A stretch of 26,372 bases of DNA from Bacteroidota bacterium (GCA_023433755.1 JAEYUA010000290.1:1-26372), one strand, 5' to 3'. Counted from the first letter of the stretch, positions 7,543-17,000 are shown. A program made the numbers and translations. The notes: a model not told the origin generated them from the letters alone.

Positions 7543-10395
7543 TTAAAAAGCCTTCTTACCATCTACCTTATTTCCATCCACATCAAGTTCAACGATCTCA
7601 TAACCCAGCTTTTTGACACCTTCATAGATCTTAGCCTTATCTCCAACAAGGAGGATGTTGATTTTGGCAGGGTCCAGGTACTGGTTGGCAAGAGCTTTCA
7701 TCTGGCCAGGCGTCATACCCTTGAGAATCTGGTTCTGTTTATTGATAAAATCAGGCGAGAGATTATATTCCAGTATGCGCCTGATGAATGCTGCTTTCTG
7801 AAAAGCGGATTCATAGTTGAGCGCTTCACTCGCGCTCACCGCGTTTTTCATAAAGCTTACTTCATCATCTGTTGGACCGTTTGCCCGGTAATCATTCATT
7901 TCACGCATTACTTCTGCCAGCGCACTGTCGGTAACGTCAGCCCTGATGCCGGAGCTAAACTGGAAAAGCCCGGTGTAGTTATCGCCTGTAAAAGAACTAC
8001 GGGCGCCATAGGTCCATCCTTTGGTTTCCCGCAACATCTGGTTGAACCTGCTGGTAAACCCTGTACCAATGGGATAATTCATCAGGTAGCTGCGGTAATA
8101 ATCGCCAACAGGATCGTACTTCATTCCCGTTACATATCCAATCCTGAATTCAGACTGGGCAGACTTTGGAACATCCACCAGGTAAACCTTTGTTTTATCA
8201 ACAGCAGGTGCAGCCGGTGGTACTGGCAACGTGATTTTTTTCTTTGGCAATTTGTTCAGGAATGAAAGTTTGGGAAGCACTTCTTCCTGTTTGATATCAC
8301 CCACTATCACCACCCTTGCATCCTGCGAAGTCATGTAATTGTTGTAGTATGATTTGACATCTTCTAGCATGATATTTTTAACAGTGCCTTCGTTGCCTTC
8401 CTGGGGGATTCCAAGAATATGACCATCTCCATAATTTAGTTTGGCGAAAACAGCAGATGCTACCGCGGCAGGCTGGGCTTTCTGCAATTTGAAATTTTGC
8501 AATGCCTGCGCTTTGATTCTATCAAATGCTTCCTCCTTAAACAAAGGATTAAACATTCTTTCCTGGAGTAAGGCCAATGTCCGGTCAAGATTTTTTTTCA
8601 GGCTTTGTACATTGAAAGTTACCCCGTCAACTCCGGATGATATACTGATGGCACTTCCCATTTTCTGCAATTCAACAGATAATTTTTCAGCCGTATAATT
8701 TTTGGTGTCCTCATTCATCATCCTGGTGAAGAAAGAAGCAAGTCCTGCCTTTGACAGATTATTGGCGGAAGCGAGGTGCCCACCCGGAATGGTAATGGAA
8801 ACAGTGACAGTTGGAATCTCATTATTAAGCGTGCCGATCACCTTTGCACCATTCGCAAGGTCTTTTCTCCAGTAAGCCGGGGCCTTGAGTGCAGGAACCG
8901 CGGCCAGTGGCGGCTGTTGCTTCCTGTCAAATGCATCCTGTACTTTTACATATTTCAAATTGCCGTAACCATAATCAGGAGCCTGGTAACCGGTAGAATC
9001 GATCCTGAAATTATTGGCTTTGGCAGTCATAACAGGATTGTCTTTTGTCACCACACTCAATATCACAGCCGGCTTATTTTTAATATAGGTTTCATACACA
9101 CGCATTACATCCTGCACCGTTAAAGAAGTGTACTGGCGCAACAATTCACCGATTTTATTGGGATTGCCGGTGAAAGTTTCAAAATGGGCCAGTTGTGACA
9201 CCTTACCATCAACGCTTTGAAGACCGTTGATCAACTGTGATTCAATACTGCCTTTGAATTTTGCCACATCTTCTTCCCTGACACCTCTTTTTTCGAATGA
9301 ATCAAGGGCCGCATGGAATAAAGTTTCCATTTCAGCCAGGCTTTTACCTGCCGGTGGCTGAATGGAAAAATTCATCATGCCTGCCAGTTCCCAAAGGCTG
9401 CTGAAGGCTGAAGCTTCCAGAGCCAGTTGTTTTTTTACAAGCTGCTGGTAAAGTACTGAAGCCTGTCCCCTTCCCAGAATTAAAGCCAGGCACTCCAGCG
9501 CAGCTTTGTCTTTGTGAAAATCAGGAACAGTTGGGTATGCAATTGATAGCCTCGGCAACCTCGCATAGTTGTCAACGTAAGACACATAACGGCTGGCTTC
9601 CAGCTTCACCGGGTTTACCTGTACGGGGTCTACACGCGGACCTGCGGGAATGGAACCAAAATACTTTTCTACGAGTTTCACTACTTCCGCAGGTTTTACA
9701 TCACCGCCCACGGTGAGCACCGCGTTGTTGGGGCCATACCAGCGAAGGAAAAAGTTTTTAAGATCATCCACATTGCTGCGGTCAAGATCTTCCAGGTAAC
9801 CGATCACGGGCCAGGAATAAGGATGACCGTAGGGGAATAGATTTTTAAGGATGTTTTCATAAACCAGGCCGTAAGGACGGTTGTCATAATTCTGCCCTCT
9901 TTCATTCTTAACCGTAGATCGCTGCACTTCAAACTTAGGTTGTGTTACAGCATCGAGCAGAAAACCCATGCGGTCGGCTTCCAGCCAAAGAACCGGCTCA
10001 AGTGCATTGGATGGAACGGTTTCATAATAATTGGTGCGGTCGAAATTGGTGGTGCCGTTATTACTGCCACCTGCACCGATGGTGATATTATCATGCAGTT
10101 TTTCAGGTGCATTTTCTGAACCCATGAACATCATGTGCTCGAAAAAATGCGCAAAGCCTGACTTGCCGATCTGTTCTCTTGATGATCCTACATGGTAAGT
10201 AACATCTACATGTACCACGGGGTCACTGTGGTCTTCATGTATGATAAGGGTGAGGCCATTGGGCAGTTTGTATTTTTCGTACGGGATCACGAGGCCGTTG
10301 GGGCTCTTGGTGACTTTTTCTATGAGCTTTGCCTGGGTGAATGCAGTTACAGTACAAAGACAAACTGCAAGCAGGAGTATGATTTGTTTTTTCAT
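7543..10395 (-). CDS. Exported M16-family zinc peptidase, copy 1
   Basis: This encodes 950 aa with a Sec signal peptide (MKKQIILLLAVCLCTVTAFTQA). The inverted zinc motif HxxEH is H83-F-F-E86-H87, and the third ligand is E165 in TVKNERGQ, the spacing expected for insulinase/pitrilysin-type peptidases. The N-terminal half carries the active M16 domain. The C-terminal half is a second M16-type domain without HxxEH but with the substrate-contact region GFTSRFNQMLRETKGWTYGAR. It probably degrades or processes peptides in the periplasm. It is a close paralogue of the next gene upstream and exactly the same length. A strong hairpin lies only about 14 bases before the ATG, where an untranslated leader would be. 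Confidence 0.95.
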   Translation of the reverse strand: MKKQIILLLAVCLCTVTAFTQAKLIEKVTKSPNGLVIPYEKYKLPNGLTLIIHEDHSDPVVHVDVTYHVGSSREQIGKSGFAHFFEHMMFMGSENAPEKLHDNITIGAGGSNNGTTNFDRTNYYETVPSNALEPVLWLEADRMGFLLDAVTQPKFEVQRSTVKNERGQNYDNRPYGLVYENILKNLFPYGHPYSWPVIGYLEDLDRSNVDDLKNFFLRWYGPNNAVLTVGGDVKPAEVVKLVEKYFGSIPAGPRVDPVQVNPVKLEASRYVSYVDNYARLPRLSIAYPTVPDFHKDKAALECLALILGRGQASVLYQQLVKKQLALEASAFSSLWELAGMMNFSIQPPAGKSLAEMETLFHAALDSFEKRGVREEDVAKFKGSIESQLINGLQSVDGKVSQLAHFETFTGNPNKIGELLRQYTSLTVQDVMRVYETYIKNKPAVILSVVTKDNPVMTAKANNFRIDSTGYQAPDYGYGNLKYVKVQDAFDRKQQPPLAAVPALKAPAYWRKDLANGAKVIGTLNNEIPTVTVSITIPGGHLASANNLSKAGLASFFTRMMNEDTKNYTAEKLSVELQKMGSAISISSGVDGVTFNVQSLKKNLDRTLALLQERMFNPLFKEEAFDRIKAQALQNFKLQKAQPAAVASAVFAKLNYGDGHILGIPQEGNEGTVKNIMLEDVKSYYNNYMTSQDARVVIVGDIKQEEVLPKLSFLNKLPKKKITLPVPPAAPAVDKTKVYLVDVPKSAQSEFRIGYVTGMKYDPVGDYYRSYLMNYPIGTGFTSRFNQMLRETKGWTYGARSSFTGDNYTGLFQFSSGIRADVTDSALAEVMREMNDYRANGPTDDEVSFMKNAVSASEALNYESAFQKAAFIRRILEYNLSPDFINKQNQILKGMTPGQMKALANQYLDPAKINILLVGDKAKIYEGVKKLGYEIVELDVDGNKVDGKKAF

Positions 10396-10409
10396 ATGTT
10401 TATTTTTTA

Positions 10410-10476
10410 ACCGCCAAGAAAGAAGGGCGCCAAGTTAGGGTAAAGTAAGCCCTTGGCGTCCTTCTTTCTTGGCGGT
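10410..10476. repeat. Inverted repeat with 25-bp arms (ACCGCCAAG family)
   Basis: The arms 10410-10434 and 10452-10476 pair with one mismatch around a 17-base loop. The same arm sequence, slightly altered, builds the inverted repeat at 22283-22341. It occupies most of the gap between the two M16 peptidase genes and ends about 14 bases from the ATG of copy 1. No T-run follows on either strand, so it does not look like a simple terminator. Confidence 0.9.
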
Positions 10477-10508
10477 AAAGAAAACGTCCCGTACACAGAC
10501 GGGACGTT
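10477..10508 (-). terminator. Probable intrinsic terminator of M16 copy 2
   Basis: A perfect 10-bp stem (10499-10508 with 10483-10492, aacgtcccgt/acgggacgtt) has a 6-base loop. Read on the minus strand it is followed by TTCTTT. It lies 18 bases after the stop codon of the upstream M16 gene. The T-run is interrupted by one C, so termination may be partial. Confidence 0.65.
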
Positions 10509-10526
10509 GAATGAATTCAAAAGTAA

Positions 10527-13379
10527 TCAGAATGCTTTTTTACCATCTACTTTATTACCATCAGCATCCAGCTCTACTACTTCATATCCCAGCTTCTTGA
10601 TATTCTCAAGCACCTTTGCCTTATCACCCACCAGCAGGATGTTCATCTGTTCAGGATTCAGGTATTTTTTTGCCATTTCATGCATTTGCTCCTTCGTCAT
10701 ATTCTGCAGGATTTTGTTCTGCTGTTCTACAAAATTCGCAGGCAGGTTGTAATCCAGGATACGGCGGATGAAGTTGGCCTTTTGCGGCCCGGTTTCATAA
10801 CGCAGCGCATCGCCCTGGCCGATTGCGTTTTTCATAAACACAACTTCTTCGTTAGTTGGACCATTCTGTGCATACTCTTTAATTTCTCTCATCACTTCCA
10901 CCAGGGCACTGTCTGTTGCATTTCCCTTGATACCAGCGCTGAAAGTAAAATCACCTGAATATTCATCCGCACTGTAATTGGAGCGGGCTCCATAAGTCCA
11001 GCCTTTGTCTTCGCGCAGGTTAAGGTTCAGGCGACCACTGAAACCACCTCCCAGCGGGAAGTTCATAAGTGAAGTTTTGTAAAACTCTCCGGTTGCATCA
11101 TATTTCAAACCGGTAGCATAACCCATGCGGAATTCTGTTTGGGCACCTTTGGGAATATCAACCAGGTAAACCTTTGTTTTATCAACAGCCGGAGTGGCTT
11201 CAGGTTTGGGCAGGTTGATTTTTTTCTTAGGTAATTTATTCAGGAAGGATAATTTAGGCAATACTTCTGCTTCAGTAATATCTCCCACAATAACCACCTT
11301 GGCATCCATGCTGGTCATGTAGTTATTGTAATAAGCCTTGATATCATCCAGCGTGATGTTCTTAACAGTTTCCGCAGTTCCGTCTTCACTGATGCCAAGA
11401 ATATGATTGCTGCCATAATTCAGTTTGGCGAAAACTTCATTTGCTATGGCTGAAGGTTGTCCTTTGCGTGATTTGAAGAATTGCGCCGCCTGTTTCTGGA
11501 TCCTGTCGTAAGATTCCTGGGAGAATTTTGGATTGAACATTCTTTCCTGTAGCAAAGCCAGGGTCTTGTCAAAATTCTTTTTGAGTGACTGAACAGAGAA
11601 CATTACGCCATCAGTTGTGCTGGTGACATTGATGGAACTTCCCAGCTTTTGCAGTTCAACGGCTATCTGCTCTGCAGTATAGTTCTTTGTATCCTCCATC
11701 ATCATATCCGTAAAGAAGGAGGCAAGTCCGGCCTTGCTCAAATCTCCGGAAGAGGCCAGGTGTCCGCCAGGAATAGTAACAGAAAATGTTACCGTTGGGA
11801 TCTCGGTATTTTGTGTTCCGATTACTTTGGCGCCATTTGCAAGTTCTTTCTTCCAGAACTTCGGCACTTTCACTACGGGATTCTCACCACTGCCCGGAAC
11901 CTTGCTGCGGTCGAAATTATCTTTTGGTTTCACATATTTCAACCCGGCATAACCATAATCAGGAGCGGTATATTTTGTGGAATCTGGCTTGAAATTATCA
12001 TTGGCAGCAATCATGGGTTCCTGGCCTTTTGGCACTACGCTCATGATCACAGCATGTTTGCCCTTGATGTATTTATTATACGCAGCCATTACATCCTCTT
12101 TGGTAAGAGAAGTATAGGCCTTAAGATTGTCAGAAATCTTATTGGGATTGCCAGTGAAAGTTTCAAAAGCCGCAAGCTGTGAAACTTTTCCGGCTACACT
12201 CTGCAGGCCATTGATCAATTGTGCTTCCTGGCCGCCTTTGAACTTTTGAACATCTTCTTCTGTTACACCTCTTGCTTCGAAAGAATCAAGCGCCGCACGG
12301 AATAATTTCTCAATATCAGCCAGGCTTTTACCAGGCATGGGAGTAAAAATGAAATTGAATTCACCTGAAAGTTCCGCCAGTGAACTGAAGGCAAGCGCAT
12401 TCACTGCCTCCTGCTTTTTTACCAGTTGCTGGTAAAGCACGGAGTTCCTTCCCTGGCCAAGTACCTGTGCAAGGCATTGCAGTGCGGCCATATCCTTATG
12501 ATAGTTAGGAACGGTCATATAAGTAATGGACATCTGTGGCAGCCTGGCAAAATTGTCGATATAGGAAACATAACGGTTGCTTTCAAATTCAATGGGCTGT
12601 GGTGTCATTGGTTTCACTTCGGGACCGCGAGGAATCACACCGAAATATTTTTCAACCAGCTTCACTACTTCAGCAGGTTTTACATCACCACCAACAGTGA
12701 TCACGGCATTGTTAGGTCCATACCAGCGGAGGAAGAAATTTTTAAGGTCATCTACGTTCACACGATTGAGGTCTTCCACGTAACCAATGGTAAGCCAGGA
12801 ATATGGATGACCATAAGGATAGATGGTCTTGGCTTGTGTTTCCAGTGCACCACGGTAAGGAACATTTTCATAGTTCTGTCCCTTTTCATTCTTAACGGTA
12901 GAACGCTGGATCTCGAATTTTTTCTGTGTTACCGCATCCAGGAAAAAGCCCATACGGTCAGCTTCCAGCCACAGTGCTTTCTCAAGCTGGTTGGAAGGAA
13001 GGGTCTCGTAATAGTTGGTGCGGTCGCGGTTGGTACTTCCGTTGAGGGTACCACCTGCGTCCTGGATGATTTTGAAATGTTGTTCATCTCCTACGTTATC
13101 ACTTCCCTGGAACATCATGTGTTCAAAAAAGTGGGCAAAGCCTGATTTGCCAATTTCTTCACGTGCGGAACCTACGTGGTAGGTAACATCAACATGCACT
13201 ACAGGATCGCTATGGTCTTCATGAACGATCAGGGTTAAACCATTCGGCAAAACATACTTCTCATAAGGGATCACAACCTCATTGCCTTTTTTGGTGACCT
13301 TCTCAACGAGTTTCGCCTGGCTGAAAACGGCAGAAACTGCCAGGAGAAACGAAGCAAGCAACAGTAATTTTTGTTTCAT
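10527..13379 (-). CDS. Exported M16-family zinc peptidase, copy 2
   Basis: This encodes 950 aa from the ATG at 13379, which gives the signal peptide MKQKLLLLASFLLAVSAVFS. An ATG 26 codons upstream would bury that signal and is rejected. Zinc ligands are H83, E86, H87 (HFFEH) and E165 (TVKNEKGQ). The strongly conserved block DAGGTLNGSTNRDRTNYYE follows the active site. The second, inactive M16-type domain contains GGFSGRLNLNLREDKGWTYGAR. Residue numbering is identical to copy 1 through the active site, and both proteins end in DGNKVDGKKAF, so this is a tandem duplication that has diverged at many positions. Copy 2 keeps the more standard GGTLNGST sequence, so it may be nearer the ancestral form. 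Its terminator suggests the copies can be expressed separately. Confidence 0.95.
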   Translation of the reverse strand: MKQKLLLLASFLLAVSAVFSQAKLVEKVTKKGNEVVIPYEKYVLPNGLTLIVHEDHSDPVVHVDVTYHVGSAREEIGKSGFAHFFEHMMFQGSDNVGDEQHFKIIQDAGGTLNGSTNRDRTNYYETLPSNQLEKALWLEADRMGFFLDAVTQKKFEIQRSTVKNEKGQNYENVPYRGALETQAKTIYPYGHPYSWLTIGYVEDLNRVNVDDLKNFFLRWYGPNNAVITVGGDVKPAEVVKLVEKYFGVIPRGPEVKPMTPQPIEFESNRYVSYIDNFARLPQMSITYMTVPNYHKDMAALQCLAQVLGQGRNSVLYQQLVKKQEAVNALAFSSLAELSGEFNFIFTPMPGKSLADIEKLFRAALDSFEARGVTEEDVQKFKGGQEAQLINGLQSVAGKVSQLAAFETFTGNPNKISDNLKAYTSLTKEDVMAAYNKYIKGKHAVIMSVVPKGQEPMIAANDNFKPDSTKYTAPDYGYAGLKYVKPKDNFDRSKVPGSGENPVVKVPKFWKKELANGAKVIGTQNTEIPTVTFSVTIPGGHLASSGDLSKAGLASFFTDMMMEDTKNYTAEQIAVELQKLGSSINVTSTTDGVMFSVQSLKKNFDKTLALLQERMFNPKFSQESYDRIQKQAAQFFKSRKGQPSAIANEVFAKLNYGSNHILGISEDGTAETVKNITLDDIKAYYNNYMTSMDAKVVIVGDITEAEVLPKLSFLNKLPKKKINLPKPEATPAVDKTKVYLVDIPKGAQTEFRMGYATGLKYDATGEFYKTSLMNFPLGGGFSGRLNLNLREDKGWTYGARSNYSADEYSGDFTFSAGIKGNATDSALVEVMREIKEYAQNGPTNEEVVFMKNAIGQGDALRYETGPQKANFIRRILDYNLPANFVEQQNKILQNMTKEQMHEMAKKYLNPEQMNILLVGDKAKVLENIKKLGYEVVELDADGNKVDGKKAF

Positions 13380-13549
13380 TTTTAAATTGATTTTTAATTC
13401 CGCGAACAAGAATATTTCAAACAGAATCCTGTCCGAAAAGGTGTTCATTATATCCAATAATTATTTTGCAGGCCGGTAAATTAGGTTAAAAGCGGGTATG
13501 GGGGGTTGCCATTTATCAAAAACCAGGGGAAAACAGTTGAAAGTTCTGA

Positions 13550-13790
13550 GTTGAAAGTTCAAAGTCGGCGGCTGAAAGGATGGAAAGTCATGAGAAAGTC
13601 ATGAGATCCAGTTGAAAGTTCAAAGTTGGCGGCTGAAAGGATGGAAAGTCATGAGACGCCATTCGAAAGTTCACAGTTAAAAGTTCAAAGTCGGCGGTTC
13701 AAAGAATGAGATGACTTCGAGGGGGCATGACTCGTCAATTGAAAGTTCACAGTTTGGAGTTTGAAGTCGGTAGTCGGTAGTCAGCTAGTC
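13550..13790. repeat. Direct 46-bp repeats and AAGTTCAAAGT-type repeat tract
   Basis: Units 13550-13595 and 13611-13656 are 46-bp direct copies with one mismatch, spaced at 61 bp. A third, decayed stretch (13664-13704) repeats the GAAAGTTCA and AAAGTTCAAAGTCGGCGG words. The end (13762-13785) holds AGTCGGTAGTCGGTAGTCAG, which recurs at 19386-19409. The whole 434-bp gap 13380-13813 has no credible gene. The part nearest 13379 should hold the M16 copy 2 promoter, but I see no clear consensus. Confidence 0.85.
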
Positions 13791-13813
13791 TACCCAGACC
13801 CTATGCAGGAATC

Positions 13814-14611
13814 TTATCGGCCATCAAATATATTTCCGATGGGTCCGAGGATGCTTCCTTCTTCCTTGCGGTTATAAGTTCCGTAGGCAATGATCTTGCT
13901 GGCAAGACGGCTTACAGGAAGGGTTTGAATCCAGACCTTACCCGGTCCCCGGAGCGTAGCATAGAATAATCCTTCGCCTCCGAAGATGGTATTCTTGATG
14001 CCGCCCACGAACTGGATATCATAATCACAGCTTGGTGTGAAGGCTACGATACAGCCGGTGTCTATCTTGAGCAGTTCACCCGGTTGCAAATCTCTTTCTA
14101 CAATATGACCGCCTCCATGAACAAAAGCGAGTCCGTCGCCTTCCAGTTTTTGCATGATGAAACCTTCACCACCAAAAAGGCCGGTGCCGAGTTTGCGCTG
14201 GAATTCGATTCCCACCGCTACTCCTTTGGCTGCGCATAAAAATGAATCTTTCTGGCAGATCATCTTCCCCCCCATGCGCATCAGGTCGAGGGGAATGACT
14301 TTACCTGGATAGGGAGAAGCGAAATAAACTTTTTTCTTTCCGTGACCTACATTGGTATAAGTGGTCATGAAAAGGCTTTCACCAGTGAGCACGCGCTTGC
14401 CGGCGGACATCAACTTGCCGAGAAAGCCCTGCTTCTGTCCAGTACCGTCACCAAAAATGGTTTGCATCTCAATCCCGTCATCCATCATCATGAATGCGCC
14501 GCTTTCCGCAATCGCGGTTTCCTGTGGATCGAGTTCGATCTCCACGCATTGCATTTCTTCTCCAAGGATGCGGTAGTCGAGTTCATGTGCCGATTGGCTG
14601 TAACCGTTCAT
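13814..14611 (-). CDS. AIM24 / TIGR00266 family protein
   Basis: This encodes 265 aa. The all-beta, glycine-rich sequence is typical of the bacterial AIM24 family: IAESGAFMMMDDGIEMQT near the N-terminus, then GESLFMTTYTN, VGIEFQRKLGTGLFGGEGF, GDGLAFVHGGG and IFGGEGLFYATLRGPGKVWIQT. The family is related to the yeast mitochondrial protein Aim24. Its bacterial biochemical role is unknown. There is no signal peptide, so it is probably cytoplasmic. It stands alone between two repeat-filled intergenic gaps. The start at 14611 is the only ATG giving the full family N-terminus. Confidence 0.92.
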   Translation of the reverse strand: MNGYSQSAHELDYRILGEEMQCVEIELDPQETAIAESGAFMMMDDGIEMQTIFGDGTGQKQGFLGKLMSAGKRVLTGESLFMTTYTNVGHGKKKVYFASPYPGKVIPLDLMRMGGKMICQKDSFLCAAKGVAVGIEFQRKLGTGLFGGEGFIMQKLEGDGLAFVHGGGHIVERDLQPGELLKIDTGCIVAFTPSCDYDIQFVGGIKNTIFGGEGLFYATLRGPGKVWIQTLPVSRLASKIIAYGTYNRKEEGSILGPIGNIFDGR

Positions 14612-14663
14612 GGTGATTTGTTTGGTGTGAAATTAAGGAATTGGTAAAGATCTTATTGGTCTC

Positions 14664-15003
14664 CTCTGCGCAATCTCTTTTTTCTTCGCCAGCCGTCCGC
14701 GTGCGCTGAAGCTATAGTGGAGGCGCAAGCTTTAGCGAAGGCTGGTCCTTTTCTCCGCGGTTTCATTTTTTAGCTAATCAACCGCAGAGGACGCAGAGTA
14801 GCGCAAAGTAGAAACGCAAAGGAGTATAAAGTGTTCGTATTCTATAACTACTGGCTTGTCTTCAGGATTTTTTCGCCGTTACGGCGGGAAGGACGGTAAG
14901 TAGTGATTTTAATTCATAATCTCTGCGCAATCTCTTTTTTCTCCTTTTCTCTGCGGTGAAAAAAAATACCTAACATCATTCTCTACTTACAGTCCTCCCG
15001 CCG
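14664..15003. repeat. Composite intergenic repeat region
   Basis: The 412-bp gap 14612-15023 has no gene but is dense in repeats. A perfect 22-bp direct repeat starting CTCTGCGCAATCTC lies at 14664-14685 and 14921-14942. The agccttcgctaaagct element is present inverted at 14728-14743. A short imperfect hairpin pairs 14753-14762 with 14780-14789 (ctccgcggtt/aaccgcagag). The GGGAAGGacGGTAAGTAG element at 14886-14903 faces a degenerate inverted copy at 14983-15003. Part of this region (14883 to about 14970) is repeated in altered form at 16905-17000, on the other side of the next gene. Confidence 0.85.
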
Positions 15004-15023
15004 AAAGGGCTATGTTTATACAT

Positions 15024-16748
15024 TTAAAAATTCCTCAAAGTTGCTTTCATCAATCCATCTGTTTCATAATGACTCGGATTGCCTACCCCACTCCAGGCTT
15101 CAATCAAAATATTAGTCGACATACGGCCACTCTCCAATGGACTGTTCTTTAATTTCAATCCTGATGCACCATCAAATTCGAAAGCCAGCGGCTTGAACTC
15201 GAATCCCTCCAGGCCCACTGCCAGGTTATGCAGAGATTCACTGGTGAAATTGCAATTAGAACGGACAACTTTTGCACCGGGAATTACATTATTGATAGCG
15301 TATTTAAATTCGATGACCAATCCATCCTCCGTTTCTTCCGTCCATGCCTTAAAACCTGATAAAGCCGGTACAGAAATAGGATTCAGCGGTTGTATGCCCG
15401 CTGCCGTTGGCAGGTTGGTGCTTGTAGTAATGGGACAGGGACCGGGCTGCGTAACAGAAGCGCTGCCTCCCAGGGTGAAATTTGCATCCGTGCCATTAGC
15501 GAGACTGAGTTGAATAGGCAGCGCATTGATATGCGGAGGACAGGGTTTTCCAAAACCACGGTACACCAGGTCGAAGCGGGTGGTTTCTTTCAGGGGATTG
15601 CTGCTGCCTGCATTAGCCACGCCTCCATGAAACCTTTCATAAAATATGGAACCGGTGAATTTTCTAAGCACTGACTTGGCAACAACGTTTCCATTTGACT
15701 TCACTTCGATCGCTCCAAAAATATCCTGGTCGATTCTGCAGCGGATCAGCGTTGGCGCCCAAAGATCAGCGTTTACCTGTGTGCCATTGATCGTCACGCT
15801 TCTTTTGTTAGTGCCCGGATCGTTTCCAAAATTTCCATATAGGTATAAAACGCATTTCCCGTTATTGTGAGGCATCACCCAATCCTCATCCACATGCAGG
15901 TAATCAATATTCTTATCAGAAAGCACCGTGATGTTTGAAACTATCAGGAATTGTCCTTTGCGTGCCATATTGATTTTTACAGTTACCGCTTCCGGGTTGG
16001 TGTCGGGTTCTTCCTGGGGTGCCGTGTAAAATGCTTTAGCCACCTGTGAAATCAGAATACCATCACCCATATAGGTCCAGCCAAGAATTTCATCCGGCCT
16101 TAATTCTCTTGGTGCTGTATAAACCGGGGTTGTTTTATCGCCGGGAGGAGCATCATCAGGATCCATGTAAGGAAAAGTGGTGGTTACTTTCAGGTCCACT
16201 GATCCGCCGAGTGCAACAGTTGCCTCAGATGGTGTGAGCTGCATACTCTTGAAATACGTCCAGTCGCTGAAGTGGGTAGTAGTGACCCTTACCTGTTTAT
16301 TTATTTTATCAACCGTACTGTTGGTAAGTGCCTGCCATACTCCTTTATCATCCTGGTAGGCAATGTCAAGGAATTCCGGGAGGGTGCCCTCGAGGTCCTG
16401 GTCATCATAATTGAAAACAAGGGTGACCGGCAAGGCAAATTGTTCGCCATGCGGAGAAAGCCTGTAGGATATGCCGAGGGCTGAGGGTAATTGTTTGGTT
16501 ACAGGCTGTATGCTGATGTTTTTTTCTGATGACAAAGCTCCTGGCGGAATGATGATTTTTATTTTTCCGTCAGCACTTTGCAATTCGCCACCTGCTGGTC
16601 CAATAATCTTAGAGACAGGTGTTCCCACCGGGGTACCTACTTCAGTTCCTGCAGGTACAGGAATAACAGGTAATTCCTTTTCATCTTTTTTACAGGAAGC
16701 CAGCATCCATAGCATCAAGGAGATGGATAATATTTGTTTGATTGACAT
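15024..16748 (-). CDS. Surface lipoprotein with ZU5-like domain
   Basis: This encodes 574 aa. MSIKQILSISLMLWMLASC is a lipoprotein signal with Cys at residue 19, followed by KKDEKE and a Pro/Val/Gly-Thr linker (AGTEVGTPVGTPV). Residues about 48-165 look like a ZU5-type domain: IGPAGGELQSADGKIKIIIPPGAL, then LSPHGEQFALPVTLVFNYDD. The rest is beta-rich and unrecognised, with a possible IPT-like part near residues 285-370 (VMPHNNGKCVLYLYGNFGNDPG). It is probably a surface adhesin-like or structural protein; no catalytic motif is visible. It is flanked on both sides by related repeat elements in the same orientation, which could recombine to delete the gene. Confidence 0.85.
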   Translation of the reverse strand: MSIKQILSISLMLWMLASCKKDEKELPVIPVPAGTEVGTPVGTPVSKIIGPAGGELQSADGKIKIIIPPGALSSEKNISIQPVTKQLPSALGISYRLSPHGEQFALPVTLVFNYDDQDLEGTLPEFLDIAYQDDKGVWQALTNSTVDKINKQVRVTTTHFSDWTYFKSMQLTPSEATVALGGSVDLKVTTTFPYMDPDDAPPGDKTTPVYTAPRELRPDEILGWTYMGDGILISQVAKAFYTAPQEEPDTNPEAVTVKINMARKGQFLIVSNITVLSDKNIDYLHVDEDWVMPHNNGKCVLYLYGNFGNDPGTNKRSVTINGTQVNADLWAPTLIRCRIDQDIFGAIEVKSNGNVVAKSVLRKFTGSIFYERFHGGVANAGSSNPLKETTRFDLVYRGFGKPCPPHINALPIQLSLANGTDANFTLGGSASVTQPGPCPITTSTNLPTAAGIQPLNPISVPALSGFKAWTEETEDGLVIEFKYAINNVIPGAKVVRSNCNFTSESLHNLAVGLEGFEFKPLAFEFDGASGLKLKNSPLESGRMSTNILIEAWSGVGNPSHYETDGLMKATLRNF

Positions 16749-16904
16749 GGTTAAGGTTTTCGTGGGAGCGAATGTAATTGCAGGGATGGCGGAAAGTCAA
16801 GAAGTGAATGGGCGGGTTGTTGGATTTAGGGGATGAATTGAATGGGGTTATTTACCTGACCGTACACCTATTCACAAAACTGTTTTGAATAATTGAAATT
16901 TATA

Positions 16905-17000
16905 GCCGGGGAGACGGGAAGGCGGTAAGTAGAGCACTTAAATCATAACCTCCGCACAAGCTTCTTAGCGGAGGATGGTCATTTTCTCTGGGATGAAAAA
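16905..17000. repeat. Degenerate second copy of the GGGAAGGCGGTAAGTAG composite repeat
   Basis: CGGGAAGGCGGTAAGTAG at 16915-16932 is followed by ATCATAACCTCCGCACAAGC and ATTTTCTCTGGGATGAAAAA. Word order and spacing follow the region 14883-14970 in the same orientation, with substitutions and short indels. The 304-bp gap 16749-17052 holds no gene and nothing else that I recognise. Confidence 0.75.

Noticed and set aside
11649..13145. Plus-strand open frames opposite the M16 peptidase genes
   Set aside because: Composition is that of antisense translation; the minus-strand frames carry complete catalytic motifs.
13550..13656. CRISPR array
   Set aside because: Only two near-identical 46-bp units with a 15-bp gap, no set of unique spacers of constant length, and no cas genes.
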